This document shows, piece by piece, positions 1 to 11,524 of a DNA stretch of 64,000 nt; position 1 is the first letter of the stretch, and every line of letters starts with the position of its first letter. This DNA is from Microvelia longipes (Eukaryota; Arthropoda; Insecta; Hemiptera; Veliidae), in contig JACMZG010000008.1 of NCBI GenBank assembly GCA_018340805.1, positions 29,350,130 to 29,414,129 on the forward strand, read 5' to 3'. Position numbers and translations under genes: made by a program. A model generated the notes under the pieces. The model worked only from the letters and a program-made list of their open reading frames with translations, ran no database searches and had not been told where the DNA came from.

Positions 1-921
1 AACTCATGAAACATAATGTGCTCTGATTAGATATAAAGACTAAATAGACCTAAAACTTAATTAACAATTCATATTTTCACTAAATAAAAAAGTCATAACC
101 TAACCCAAGGTTGAAATAAATTTATATTGTAAATGAATAAAGGTCTGGGGTTTTTATAAAATTGTTAATTCAAGCCTATTTTTTACTCCACATAAAGGGC
201 ATTTAAAAGGATTTCTATTAGGCTTAAATTCAGGCAATGTAAATTTAGAGACAAGCGACACGCCTGTCTGCTAACCTCAAGGAGCATTGACCCGATAAAA
301 TGGGCTTCTATGTTTAGAGAAAATATAAAATTTATGTAGGCTGTGAAATCGGGTGAAAATGATGTCTTTGACGCTATTCTTAAGGGTAAAATGGTGATAC
401 ATAAAGCTCAATACAATACGTAAATATACATAAATGTTTTTCATGATTTTGTTTTATTCTAGTTTCACATAAGTTCTCTCGGATGACTAATTATTCGATT
501 TTATATTTTAAGCTTATTAAAATATATTATAGTATAATTTAACAAAGTGTAATTTAAACTAAATTCATACCTAGATTCTATGGACCATATATTATTAAAA
601 ATATTTAATTTAAATGATAATTCACTTTTCTTTACCTTAATGGCCTATTGGTTATTGTCTCTAACCCAAAGAGTTTGATACCTTACACTTCATTATTCTA
701 ATTGCACAAAAATTCGATTTTATTTTGGCTCTAACGATTAAAGTTTACATATGAAACATGATAATTTTGAAGCAATAATCATAATACATATTAACTTGAG
801 TAATTTATTACTTTATAATATATTTTACGAAATATATTTCAAAGACTTAAAAAGTCTTTCACAGTAAGGCGGATTAATTAGTAACAGCATTGCTGATTTT
901 AAATATTTAGAGAAAATTGAT

Positions 922-923
<2 letters not shown>
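1..923. other. AT-rich intergenic stretch, no gene seen
   Basis: No open frame, splice-bounded exon or known repeat core could be recognised on either strand. The DNA is strongly AT-rich with scattered short A and T runs. Confidence 0.4.

Positions 924-986
<63 letters not shown>
924..986. repeat. (TA)n microsatellite
   Basis: Uninterrupted TA dinucleotides. It is one of about a dozen long TA arrays in the window. Confidence 0.95.
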
Positions 987-987
<1 letters not shown>

Positions 988-2105
988 CTTCAAAGAACAA
1001 GTCGGTTCGCTCCACGGCCTAGTTATTAAGCTTGAATACCTTGAGAACAGTGATAGCAACAGATGTCGTTCATTTTTCTCAAAGAAACTTTCTTGATATC
1101 AAAATTAAAGAGGTTATATTTACCACAAATTGAAGAAGCAATTGAAGTTAAATAAATAAGTAACTTCTAGTCTCAATGAGCATGACGAGCGCCCAGAAGA
1201 CAAGGAAGGGTGTAGGAGAGAGTTTATATGTACCTGTGTTTACTGTGTAGTAATTATGTACCTGAGTCAGGGTCGTGACCTTGAGAAGTCAAGGTGTGGG
1301 AGTCTTTGATGCTTTGGTTGGATGTCTTTTATAATGATGTGTCAAGGTTTTCCCGATTTTGTTTTTTGTCAAGGTCAAGTGTGACTTGAGTACAGAAAAA
1401 GTATTGTGTGACTTGAAAATAAGATCTTCGTTAATAATTGTCTTGTCAATAATTTGATGTTTGTATCCAGGGTAAAGCATTTCATATTTATCACCCCCAC
1501 TGACTCTACTTCTTATGGACCTATCGCCAAAAAATTATTATCTAACCCTACAAGTTGAACTTTGACAACCAAGTTGGTTGTCTAAGTCGACAACCAACTT
1601 GAAGAACCAATTATTATTTTGACAATCGTCTTACAGAATAGAAATGAGGTTGCCAAATATCTTTTGAATTTTAGATTACAATGTACCATGTTATGGATTT
1701 ATTAAAAAATACACTGTTTAAGTAACAATTCTATATCAATAACACTGATTTCCGGATATTTTACCAAGAGCCATTGTTTGACATATAAAATACTTTTACC
1801 CAATATGTTTACCCAAAATTTAGTACACCAGAGTACATCACCCGTAGTAACACTACTTTTAATCAAGTAATCGAAAAAAATATAGCATCTGCCCCCCCTT
1901 GGTAAAACTTGGGTAAAAGCATTTTCTATGTCAAATAATAGCTATTCGTAAAATACCCAGAATTCAGTCACATAGGCATTGAATTGTTAAGCAAATAGTG
2001 TAGTTATTAAATAAACCTATATCATGGTATACTCCAGATTGAAATTCAAAAGATATCGTATAAAACACACTTAGTCAGTCTGATTAAAAATAAGAAATTG
2101 GTTAT
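987..2105. other. Intergenic, no gene seen
   Basis: Only short open frames without family resemblance occur here. Near 1,560-1,600 a few short segments (the hexamer GTTGGT with flanks) repeat locally. Nothing else is supported. Confidence 0.35.
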
Positions 2106-3165
2106 TCAAGTTATCTTGTAAACTCCAATTTGGTTCTATGAATTTGAGTTATTTGGGTTATTGGAGCTGTGTTTGTTTTTTATTCATGTTATTGTTTATT
2201 TAAATGCTGTTCTTAAGTTTTGTTTATTTAAGAAGTTTGTAAGTGTAAGTTTCTTTCCCTACTAAGTCAAAACTGTCCATCGTCTGTTAGTATCTGTTTC
2301 GTCTGTTGTGGTGTAGGCAGAGCCGTTTTTCCTTTTGTATTATGTGACGAGATTGTCGATGTCGGGGCTTAGAGTAGAGTATCCGTTCCTGTCAGCTATG
2401 TCGTATATTAAGTTCTTTTTTGTAGTCGTCAGGAGTCATAAGTATGTGTTTGAAGCCTATGTATCATGGATCTATATGCAGCTAGTTTGTATTGAATTGG
2501 GTGATTGAAAGTTGCGTGTATTGTATGGTCGGTTCCTGTTGATTTCGTGCATATAAAAAGTACAGATTGTGATGATTTCGCGTTATTGTCAAGTCCAGTT
2601 AAGTTGTCCACGTAAGATTATTTTTCTAATGTAAAAAGTTATCATCTTCAGAGTCATTGATGATAAATGTATCGTCGAAATAACCTTTGTAACAGAACAC
2701 CTTAAACATTTTTGTAAACTTTGGCATAAATACATCATAAAGAGATTGTAAAAATACCTGAGTCATAACAGCAGAAGTTAGATGACCCATTCTCTAACCG
2801 TCTGTCGCAAGATGTATATTACTGTTAAAGGTGAAATAGTTTTGATTAAGTGCGACGCGTATTAAGTTGATTATTTATCTATGTGAGTTTTAGATGGTTA
2901 AGTAACAGGTTTTCTTGTAATATTATCAGTGTTTCGTAGACTGGTTCGGAGGTGTAAATATTAGTTATGTCAAGTGCAATTAATTTACTGTTAGGTGAGA
3001 GTGTTAGGTTATTGTTTATGAGGTGCGTTCATGGTTTTTTGAGCATTTGTTTGTCTCCTAATTATGCAAGTTCATCTGTTAGCGAGGTTAGTTCTTTGGA
3101 TGTTTTGTATGCTGTTTCAGAACTGAAGTTGATCATTTGCTTAAAAAACTACATACAAAACATAT
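2106..3165 (-). pseudogene. Penelope-like element reverse transcriptase, inverted 5' part, degenerate
   Basis: Read on the minus strand, with frameshifts and stops, this shows reverse transcriptase blocks in family order. A block with LIALDITNIYTSEP and VYETLIILQENLL lies near 2,880-2,970. A GHLTSAVMTQVFLQSL block lies near 2,740-2,810. The catalytic motif GYFDDTFIIND lies at about 2,641-2,690 (the Y-x-D-D box). A post-RT block KLAAYRSMIHRLQT lies near 2,450-2,510. This order and the KLAA(F/Y)RS-IHRL box are typical of Penelope-like retroelements of animals (family knowledge). The frame is broken by many stops, so no protein is made. It faces away from a plus-strand piece of the same element that starts at 3,179, giving a 5'-to-5' arrangement. 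Confidence 0.75.
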
Positions 3166-3355
3166 AGTAATAAAAAATGGACAGTTTTATCATCCTTCTA
3201 GCAAAAGAAATTTACAAACTTGAAAACTTCTTAAATGAACACAACTTAAAAACAGCATTTAAAACAAACAATTACACAAGTAACAAATAAACACATAACT
3301 CCAATAACCCGAATAACTTACATTTATATAACCATGTGGAGTTTACACCATAACT
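2106..3355. repeat. Inverted repeat within the Penelope-like element (arms about 175 bp)
   Basis: The left arm at 2,106-2,278 is the imperfect reverse complement of 3,179-3,355. Shared blocks include GGGTTATTGGAG, AAATGCTGTT and AAAACTGTCC. Both arms are the element's region just after the RT domain, so the repeat comes from joining an inverted upstream piece to a non-inverted downstream piece. Confidence 0.8.
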
Positions 3356-3570
3356 TGGAAAGACTGTCGACAAAATTATATATGTAAAACATATCGCACT
3401 AAAGACTAGGTATAAAGAGCACTTACGCTCATTCTGTAAAGATAACTCAGATACTTACTTCGCCAATCACCTTCGAACACACGGACACGAACAAGATACA
3501 ACAACAATAGAAATGCTACACAAACAGTAAAAAAAACCTAAACATGACGTATTCGAAAGACTAAAATATA
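3179..3570 (+). pseudogene. Penelope-like element C-terminal GIY-YIG region, truncated
   Basis: The plus strand encodes, near 3,399-3,530, a block with RYKEHLRSF, YFANHLRTHGH and IEMLHK, then ERLKYTIIELL after a stop. This resembles the C-terminal part of the GIY-YIG endonuclease domain fused to Penelope-like RTs. In that family the protein gives both reverse transcription and target nicking. Only the 3' part is kept. The catalytic GIY and YIG residues themselves are not seen. It shares its first 175 bp in inverted form with the RT piece to the left, and a hammerhead motif lies 350 bp downstream in the same orientation. Confidence 0.65.
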
Positions 3571-3919
3571 CAATCATCGAGTTGCTGATAGATGATTATT
3601 AACTATCAATTATAGGGAAATAGAATTAAGTATACAAACAACTTACTTTTAACTCGGACATTACTTTTTTGGTAATCAAACCAACACTCGACAAAAAACG
3701 AAAACAGGAAAACCATGATACTACACGTCATAATAACGTCAGATGACTCACTCGCACCCTGACTTCTTAGGGTCACGACCATGATTCCGATACATACTTC
3801 CTAATACAAACCATCCTTACTCCCTTCCTTTTGTTTAGAGGGCTCGTCGTGCTCATTGAGAAAAGAAATTATTCACTAATATAACTTTAATAGGTATATT
3901 AGTTAGAGCTCGAGTGTTG

Positions 3920-3963
3920 CCCCACGTGCTGATGAAGGCGTCAAGCCGAAACCGGTCCAGGGA
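3920..3963 (+). ncRNA. Hammerhead ribozyme motif (type I, Penelope-type)
   Basis: The core CTGATGA lies at 3,929-3,935 and GAAA at 3,948-3,951. Stem II is GGC (3,937-3,939) with GCC (3,945-3,947) around a 5-nt loop. Stem III is formed by ACC/GGT at 3,951-3,956, a self-complementary hexamer with no spare loop. The predicted cut is after the C of GTC at 3,957. Stem I pairs TG (3,927-3,928) with CA (3,958-3,959) and CCC (3,921-3,923) with GGG (3,960-3,962) around a bulge. Minimal type I hammerheads of this form are known in Penelope-like elements. One extra A (3,936) lies between the core and stem II, so activity is uncertain. Confidence 0.75.
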
Positions 3964-4067
3964 TATTCATATTCAGCAGTAAGTATTGACGGTAGCTGAT
4001 TCTTCAATAGCTTGGATTTATTTTATCAAACTCATAATACCACCATTTCTTATTTAAACTCTAATAT

Positions 4068-4203
4068 AAGATGGGAAAAGGCAAGCTGATGGAGTTTATA
4101 AGGCGATTCAATTGAAGGGGTTTTGTGAATGAATGCAAATGTTTTTGAAATGTTAGGTTATAGTCCGGTGGTGACGTCATTGCAGGAATCAGTATAGACA
4201 ACT
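4068..4203 (-). repeat. MITE-like repeat with TGACGTCA box
   Basis: This matches, in reverse complement, the segment at about 6,110-6,250. They share CCTGCAATGACGTCA, a TATAACCTAACAT block, CAATTGAATC and CTTATAAA in the same order. It is a single-ended or diverged member of the family whose full form lies at 5,904-6,095. Confidence 0.6.
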
Positions 4204-4409
4204 TACATTATAATACTAACAAATTAGAGCACTACTAAGTAATAAAGGAAAAAATTTAAAATATTTTTTTTTTCAGAAATTATTCCTCAGGATACATTAA
4301 TCGAGATTTAACACGTAAACTGACATTTAGACATGTTTGAAATAAAATAACTGGTGTTTTATCGTTAACCTAGAGAATGTTGTTTTGTGAGTTTATTTAT
4401 AAATTATAG

Positions 4410-4720
4410 CCACCCTGCGTTCGTAAGCTTCCTTGGCTCTGTGGTTAAAGCTGTCGCTAGGGATCTTGAGCGTTGTCGGTTCGAATCCCGGCTAGGACAT
4501 AACCTATTTTTAGTTTATTTTTAATCTTTTGAATATTTCTATATGTGTCCAACTGATTTTCGATCAAATGGATCGAATATTTTTTCCGCGTTTAAAAATT
4601 TTTCGAAATTATCGCCGGTTATTGATGTAAAAAGATTATTTACCGAATGGCACAACTAAACCTAAAGATTGATTTTTGTACCAAGTTTTAACCAAGGATG
4701 TTGAATAAAGGGGATGACGC
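4410..4720 (+). repeat. tRNA-derived SINE-like repeat
   Basis: A tRNA-like head at about 4,430-4,498 has an A box (TGGCTCTGTGGTTAAAG, 4,434-4,450) and a B box (GGTTCGAATCC, 4,478-4,488). The T-stem has mismatches and the anticodon loop is not canonical, so this is not a working tRNA gene. The following body (TTTCCGCGTTT, GCACAACTAAA, GATTGATTTTTGTACCAAG) recurs near 11,130-11,250 and 41,000-41,130, as expected of a dispersed repeat. Confidence 0.6.
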
Positions 4721-5903
4721 ATTAAGGAACATTTCTGACCCCATGAAAGTTGTATGAGATAGAGAAATAGGAGCAAACTTACCTTCCCTTAGGTTATAAT
4801 TAAAAAAGGCGTCAAACGCAGGTTATGTTGCTAAGTTGTTATACAATTCTTGGTTGTCGAGTTTGCTTTTCAACTTTCTTCAGTGCTTTCGTTACTGTTA
4901 CATTTGGTGCTTGTCAAGTCATTTGTGCTTATATTTTACATTTTGGACTCTAGGTAGCCACTTTAGTGAGAATAATTGAAGCTTTACCGTTTACTTTTCT
5001 TAGAGAGTAAGTTAAATGTGTTAATATTTTGTCTTTTTTTAGCCTAGTGAAATGTTTTGCTAGTTTTTAAGATTCAATTTTGGTTGTAATGTTCTTAATT
5101 TTCTTTAATGTTGTTAATTTTAAGCAATATTAACAAAAAACAGTAAAAAAAGTATGAACTTTTTTCTATTTGTTTATAACCTTCGCAAGCAAAACAATGG
5201 GAAACCCATTGAGAGTTAAGTTTGCCTCTAAATTTTAAGACCTACGCTGTTTTAAGGATCATAAGCATGCGCAGTTCGTACCAAGCATGTGAAGTTGGTT
5301 TGTGACGTGTGTTTCGTGTTGAATTCTTCTCTTTGTTTTGATTTTCGATGGGGTCACTTTGTTGAATGGCAATTCGACTTAGTGTGTCATCCCTTTATTC
5401 AACATCCTTGGTTTTAACTCTCTACCATAAATTCTTAGTCTCTTACCACAAATTCTAGATTCCAACTTAGTGAAAACTACTTAAAAGGTAAATCTCGGTT
5501 TCAGATGTTTAGTACAGACATAATACTTTTTCTGTAGACCTGCGGTGTAAAATACTTTTCCTGTAAAATACATTCAATATAAATGAAGAAAAGTAAAAAT
5601 TATGCTACAAAATTTAAATTTTTTTAATAAAAAGTAATCTGAAGACCTGAGGCTCAAACCCTTAATCTCCTTTTTTAGTAGCGAATACGTATCCACGACG
5701 CTATCAAGGCTTATGGTTAGTTGACAGATTATTTTCTAAAACAAATGTAACGTAAACAACTACTAAATCATACAAATGTGTTAATTTAAAAATGAATTAC
5801 TTCTACGTAAATTAACCAATTATGCTAGTTAATAATCTCAGAAATTTTCGGCCTCATATTTTGCTTATTTCATGATTAATGATTCATGATTTTCAATGAA
5901 AGT

Positions 5904-6095
5904 CGCCTATATCGATTCCTGCAATGACGTCATGCCATTAATAAAAAAGTCAGGTTATAACCTTCAACTGCATCAAGATGTTTGAAATTTATAAGGGGAT
6001 TCAGTTCGATATAAACAAACCAAACGCATTTGGAGGTTATAACCTGACGTTTTTATGAATGACGTGTGACGTCATTGCAGGAATCGGTATAGGCG
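5904..6095. mobile_element. MITE with about 60-bp terminal inverted repeats
   Basis: The element begins CGCCTATATCGATTCC and ends with the reverse complement of CGCCTATACCGATTCC. The inverted repeats run about 60 bp inward through TGCAATGACGTCA to CAGGTTATAACCT. The centre of about 70 bp has no coding capacity. It is 192 bp long, so it would depend on a transposase supplied elsewhere. Confidence 0.75.
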
Positions 6096-6109
6096 GTCAA
6101 CATAGAACA

Positions 6110-6310
6110 TTTACTATTTATTCCTGCAATGACGTCAATTACGGACAATAACCTAACATGTCAAAAAAAAATTTTGTTTTATTTCATTAATAAAAACCCT
6201 CCAATTGAATCATCTTATAAATCTTATGCTATCAGCTTGCAACTGCATTTGGTTTGTTTACATCGAATTAAATCACCATATAAATTTCTACCTTTTCTTG
6301 GAAAAAAGGT
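6110..6310 (+). repeat. Second copy of the TGACGTCA MITE family, directly adjoining
   Basis: It starts with TTCCTGCAATGACGTCA some 20 bp after the previous element ends. It matches 4,068-4,203 in inverted orientation over about 130 bp. No partner end is clear. Confidence 0.5.
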
Positions 6311-6359
6311 AGATACTACAGAAAGATTTTGCAACAAAAGTCAAATAAATTTGTAATAC

Positions 6360-6680
6360 GGGCGAATAAGTTGGAAATGCTTGCTTAAAAATCCATTTCT
6401 TCCTAAAATTTCCGGTTTATGCTTTATAACTTGAGCTGTAGCATTACTACTTCTTTTCACTATTAGCGCATATTCAACCCAGGAAATGCACATGTTATAC
6501 AAAAATATCCTCTTCCTTCGGAAATCGGCACTGCTCACTGCACACCATTGACGAAGGACCCCTTATTGGACACACTGATAACTGATTTACTTGTACCTGA
6601 TTTTGTACGACTCCTGCCATGCTATCCGTCCAATAGTGGATTTTTCTCAAAGGAAATTTTCTAAAAGCAGTAGTGCGTAC
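6360..6680 (+). repeat. Diverged copy of the GGCGCGGTGG foldback/SINE family
   Basis: The order GGGCGAA, TGCTT..AATCCATTTCTT, TTTCGGTTTATGCTTTATAACTTG-like and a closing AAAGGAAATTTTCT follows that at 49,560-49,720, 29,290-29,600 and in the palindrome at 44,602-45,229. It is a decayed dispersed copy without coding content. Confidence 0.5.
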
Positions 6681-6689
6681 CTCTTCAAA

Positions 6690-7690
6690 ATGAATCTTAT
6701 AATATATTGCAGATGTTAGAAGTTATTAAAGGTAAGTTTATTTGATAATTGATTACAAATAATTTTTTAATAACAGTTTTTTTTTTTTTTAATTTTAATT
6801 AATAACAGTTAAAAACGTCAATTAAAGAAACAAAATACGATTTTTAAGTTTAGCTTTCCATTTCCTGTAATCTGCATTACAACAACTGCAGTAGATTTAT
6901 TGATTGATTACGTTCATACATTTTCTTCTCTCGATGTAATGAGGTTATTTACTTTTTTATGGAAAAAAAGATTCATTCATCAATCATTTGAAAATTTGTA
7001 TTATCAGGAATCAAGGGTTAAAGCCTTCAAGCATCTCATACCCTAAAATGTATTGAATATTTAGTAAAACTTGAATCAATCAAAATGTTATGCTCTATTC
7101 AATTTCTCAATAAATTCCCCCGGCAGCAACGAACTCCAACTTCCTTTTCCAAGACCTTTCACTACCGCAAGGCTCAGTGTTATAGTGGGTTAAAAGCCAA
7201 AATCCTATTGTATTAATTTTCAACCCTAACTCTTTATCAATCAAAACTCAAAACATTCAGATTAAAAATATGAATGAACTATAGAAAAGTAAAACACTAT
7301 TATTTTCTGATACAACTTCAAAATGTATACATACATTTACAAATATAGTAGTTGAAGTTCAAAAGAATATTTATTTCACGCGTAAATAAATATGTTACTA
7401 TACTTGATATTTAAATCAAGAATGTGTTCTTACAATTATTTGAAGATATACAATTCTGTCCTAAATGAAGTCATGTAAGGATAACAGGATGGAAGGAAGT
7501 TCATACTTATCCATACCACCTTTTTATCAACGCATCCCTTATTAGACTACAGTAATTTTTGATGAGTGGGACCAGCCGATAAAAATTAAAGTAATGCTGA
7601 TAATGTAATGAAACTTGATACACATGCTGTTCGTTTATAGTGCTTTATGCGTGCTAAATGTCATTAAATGATTAGATCAAATTGATTTAA
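6690..7690. other. Intergenic, no gene seen
   Basis: AT-rich, with a T-run near 6,779. No exon or repeat core could be supported. Confidence 0.35.
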
Positions 7691-7935
7691 CAAACAACTA
7701 GACCAAAAAATTAATTTTGTACCAAGTTTCACCTCTCTAGCACCAAACCCTGTGATCTACGATAATAACAGACAACACAAACATACACACGTACACGAAA
7801 ACGCACGTGCGCGCTCACACTCACATATACACACATACAGACAGACGACATTGTAAAAACCACTCAAGAGTTCTTTAAACACCTAGAACGTATATTTCCT
7901 GTGACATCCCGATTTCGGCTTTACATGAGGAAAAG
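7690..7935 (+). repeat. Dispersed repeat R1 (CA-rich body and CCTGTGACATCCCGATTTCGG end)
   Basis: A CA-rich run with ACAGACAGACGACATTG is followed by AAACCACTCAAGAG, ACACCTAGAACG and a block ending GATTTCGG. The same order occurs near 11,270-11,450, 16,110-16,240, 22,000-22,150 and 41,150-41,290. I do not recognise the family. It is non-coding. Confidence 0.6.
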
Positions 7936-8230
7936 TAAAAATCTCACTAAGTAAAAAATCACTCTATTGTTTATAATATATGCATGACGTCATTAACCCA
8001 CAAAATTTACAACGCCTCAAAAAGTTAATGGATGAAGCATAAATTTATTATTTCAATCAATATTAGTTCTATGCAAAAGTCCACGAGTTTTGTGCAGAGA
8101 GTTTTAGTTGGTGTTACGTTTGCTTTAAGCCTGACCAAAGTACCTATGGACACAATGGGTTGTCAATGATCAATGAATAAATTATTCCAGTTGGCGAAAT
8201 ATTACCAAACATATATAAACAAGGAGCATA

Positions 8231-8242
8231 TATAATATATAT

Positions 8243-8310
<68 letters not shown>
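8231..8310. repeat. (TA)n microsatellite
   Basis: TA dinucleotides with one or two phase slips. The predicted Tyr-Ile repeats in any frame are artefacts. Confidence 0.95.
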
Positions 8311-8311
<1 letters not shown>

Positions 8312-8878
8312 CTTGATACCAACCTTAAACAGGAATTTATGAAGAATAAAGAAATATGAAGTAGCAAGTAGCTAGGCCAGATTTGTTTACTCTAAGTGGC
8401 TACTAATTAGACATACAAAATTAGTCTATCAATGTTGTATTCTCATGTTGTGTTCAAAAGGATTCCGATATTAACAAACAAAGGGATTACACATGTTTCC
8501 CATATCTGTTTATTGTAAAGCCCTAACAGCTTTAGTCCTTAACGCAGTCAATGACCCTATAGTACTTCACATCTAAACAAGGCACTCATATAAGTCATAT
8601 TTCTAACATATAATTTATGTTTATTTTAAAAAGAAATTTTGAGTGATGCATCGCTATCTATTATGCTATACCCCGTTATCAGATTTCACAGCTCCCTAGG
8701 CAAGAATAGTTGTGCTTTAAGTATGTGTGTGGTCTTCTAATGATTTGCTTTTTAACTAGATAATAGATAGCATTTGAACTGTTAAACTGACTCTAATTCA
8801 AATCAGAAATACAATTAGGAACTAAAAATAATAATTATAATTTATACATTAATTACCAGAGAGAGGGGAGTGGGGGAA

Positions 8879-8879
<1 letters not shown>
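8311..8879. other. Intergenic, no gene seen
   Basis: No open frame or repeat core recognised. Confidence 0.35.

Positions 8880-8912
<33 letters not shown>
8880..8912. repeat. (TA)n microsatellite
   Basis: Short TA array preceded by a purine-rich GAGAGAGGGGAG run. Confidence 0.9.
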
Positions 8913-8918
<6 letters not shown>

Positions 8919-9243
8919 TTTGTATATATGCACGAGCTTTTTTTTGCCCTAGACGTTTCTATGGGGCACAAAACTTGGTACAAAAATTAACCTCGCTAAT
9001 ATCCAGAAGACTTTATTAACCCACAATAATGACCCCATAAACAGTTCGAAAAATTACAAATCTTCATGTAGAGTTTAGATATGGTTAGATATGCATGGTT
9101 CACAAAAATACCAAGTTCCATTTTATTATCAGTATTAGTTCTGGTTTAATAATTGACATATATATGTCAAACAAAACAATGTTATTAATTGACATAATGT
9201 AAACAAATCAAGTTTTTTCTGTCATACATAAGAAAGTTCCCAT

Positions 9244-9868
9244 ATTCGCGATTCAAAGTCCGTAGCAGCGCCACCGTCGCTGATAAGAAATTGATAACGA
9301 AAGGGTGATCGTTGTTAAAGTCCTTATGGGGATTTTTTGGTTTTTCTTATTTGTGACGATTAATTCTTTAAATTTTTTATCAAAGTGCTTTAATTTAACT
9401 AATTTTAGGGCGTATGAACTCAGTAAAATCACAATTTCCGATAAGAAGCCGATTTTCACTGTAATGGTGTTTTAATTTAATAATCAATTTTATTTATGCA
9501 CTAAAATAATTAATAACTCAATAAATTCACTTTTTGTAAAATGTTTGTTTAAATTATCCGTTTAGGTTTTATTATTTCTGGGTTAAATCGGACGAATCAA
9601 AGTCTGTAGTGATAAGAGCCTGATTCTATATTTAAAATCCTGGAATTATCGAAATATTTATCTATGAAATATTTGCAATTGTTTAGCACCGATGGTCGTT
9701 CTAATAATTTTCATCACATTTATCACAAATTAACAAACAAACAATAAATAAAAGAAGAATTTTTATCGGCTCCCATGCTAATCCTATGATAAAAAAATTT
9801 TTGATCACCCTTTCGTTTTCCCGCCATTGGTATTGCCAACCTTACAACTATCTCTTTGAATCGCGAAT
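9244..9868. mobile_element. MITE-like element, ATTCGCGATTCAAAG ends (copy 1)
   Basis: It begins ATTCGCGATTCAAAG and ends CTTTGAATCGCGAAT, a 15-bp perfect terminal inverted repeat. A subterminal inverted block (AACGAAAGGGTGATC near 9,297 and its complement near 9,807) lies further in. A second copy at 35,727-36,535 shares the ends and most internal blocks. No transposase is encoded. Confidence 0.75.
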
Positions 9869-10339
9869 ATCGTGGCAGTATGCCACTTAAATGAACCAGT
9901 AACATAAAAAAAACTGATTAAGTACGACAACCATGTGGCGGCAAAGCGACGCCGCAAAGTGGCATAGTATATAAACACAAAGACTTTGGAATAAGTGGCA
10001 AAATATATAAACACGTGAATATATTTTTAAATTAAATATAGTTACTTCCTTATATAACACATGCGACTTTAACATTTTAATATTTTGTATAAACGTACTA
10101 ATCAACGACAACACTAACAGAGACTGACAATACATTGTAATATTATTCATTAAACCTATTAATATTAATCGTATCATTCTAATCAAGTTGTGGGATGCGA
10201 ATTGAATATAAAATAGTTTTACACTTCAGGTTGAAATATATTTCATTGTTTGTCTAGTAGGAACCAAATTATATATACAGGAACCGTTTAGTTGGAGCCA
10301 AGTTGGTCGAGTCAGCTAGCCCCATCGGAATACACTTCA
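9869..10339. other. Intergenic, no gene seen
   Basis: A few overlapping short frames on the minus strand show no family resemblance. A CG-containing cluster near 9,935-9,960 (GGCGGCAAAGCGACGCCGC) stands out from the AT-rich surroundings. Confidence 0.35.
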
Positions 10340-10975
10340 AAATAATGGAAACAATTGGTGCAGGGTACAACGGAACTTTTTCTCACCTCATCGGATTCGC
10401 TACGCTCATCATCACTACTTCGGACTCGTTTTACTCAGAATATAATACAAATCATCAAACTATACCAGTGGCTCGCTTCGATTCGAACAGTCGACAGTAA
10501 TTGTATTAGTTTTATTCTCAGCGGTTACCCATCTAGGCAATGACCACACTCGATGTTGCTAATCTTTTATGATCCAACAAAAACCGTAGAAGTGCTTGAT
10601 GTATTGAAATGAAACTTAGTACGCGTATTTATTACGCAAAAGAATATCGAGTCGACAGTAATTGTATGAGTTTTATTCCTAGTGGTTACTCATCTAGGAA
10701 ATGACCACACTCAATGCTGCTTATCTTTTATAATCTAACAAAACCTGTAGAAGTGCTTGATGTATTGAAATGAAACTTAGTACACGTACTTATTACGCAA
10801 AAGAATATTGAACAGCCGACAGTAATTGTATTAGTTTTATTCCCAGCGGTTACCCATCTAGGCAATGACCACACTCGATGCTGCTTATCTTTTATGATAC
10901 AACAAAAACTGTAGAAGTGCTTGATGTATTGAAATGAAACTCAGTACGCGTACTTATTACGCAAAAGAATATACT
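10340..10975 (+). repeat. Repeat R1 head followed by a 3x tandem repeat (about 160-bp unit)
   Basis: An R1 head (CGGAACTTTTTCTCACCTCATCGG and a CTACGCTCATCATCACTACTTCG stretch) is followed by three tandem copies of a unit. The units start with CGACAGTAATTGTA at about 10,493, 10,654 and 10,818, and each ends TTATTACGCAAAAGAATAT. The same unit occurs singly at 15,880-15,960 and 40,700-40,810, and inverted near 41,340-41,510. Confidence 0.8.
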
Positions 10976-11460
10976 TGTACTGTATTTCAACTCACTTGGA
11001 TAATTCTCCAATTTTTTTTAAAAAACGCTCACATGGCATTTGATAACAATTGAACTAATGCTTTTATTGAGATAAAACTTGGCACATTTGATGGTCTTTT
11101 ATATGACTTCTTTTGTATCAAAACTCAAACCGATCAACACATTTTTCCGCGTTTTCTAAATTTTTTGCTGATTAATAAAATTGCGGGTTAATAAAGTTAT
11201 AAAAAACAACATTTTCCTAATAACTCACTACGCCTAAAGATTGATTTTTGTTCTTGCATAAATACACTGGGAAATACGATGGCAATAGACGCGCACACAC
11301 ACACATATATAGACGCACACACACACACACATATAGACAGACAAATATAGACTTTTTGTTAAAAAGCACTTAGAAGGCCTTAAAACACCTGAAACGGATA
11401 ATTCAGGTGACATCCTCATTTCGGATTTTTTAGCAAACACAATACTTTTATCATTTGATA
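10976..11460 (+). repeat. Repeat R1 body
   Basis: This continues the R1 order: TGATAACAATTGAACTAATGC, GATAAAACTTGGCACA, a TCCGCGTTTT block, a CA-rich run, ACCTGAAACGGATAATT and GCAAACACAATACTTTT. It contains no gene. Confidence 0.6.
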
Positions 11461-11524
11461 CTAACGAGTTTTGCAAAAGGCTCTGTTGGCGCCCTGATTA
11501 GTATTATACGTAACCTAACAGAGT

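Noticed and set aside
4430..4498. Functional tRNA gene
   Set aside because: A and B boxes are present, but the T-stem has mismatches, the anticodon arm is irregular, and the sequence continues into a dispersed repeat body. It is a SINE head.
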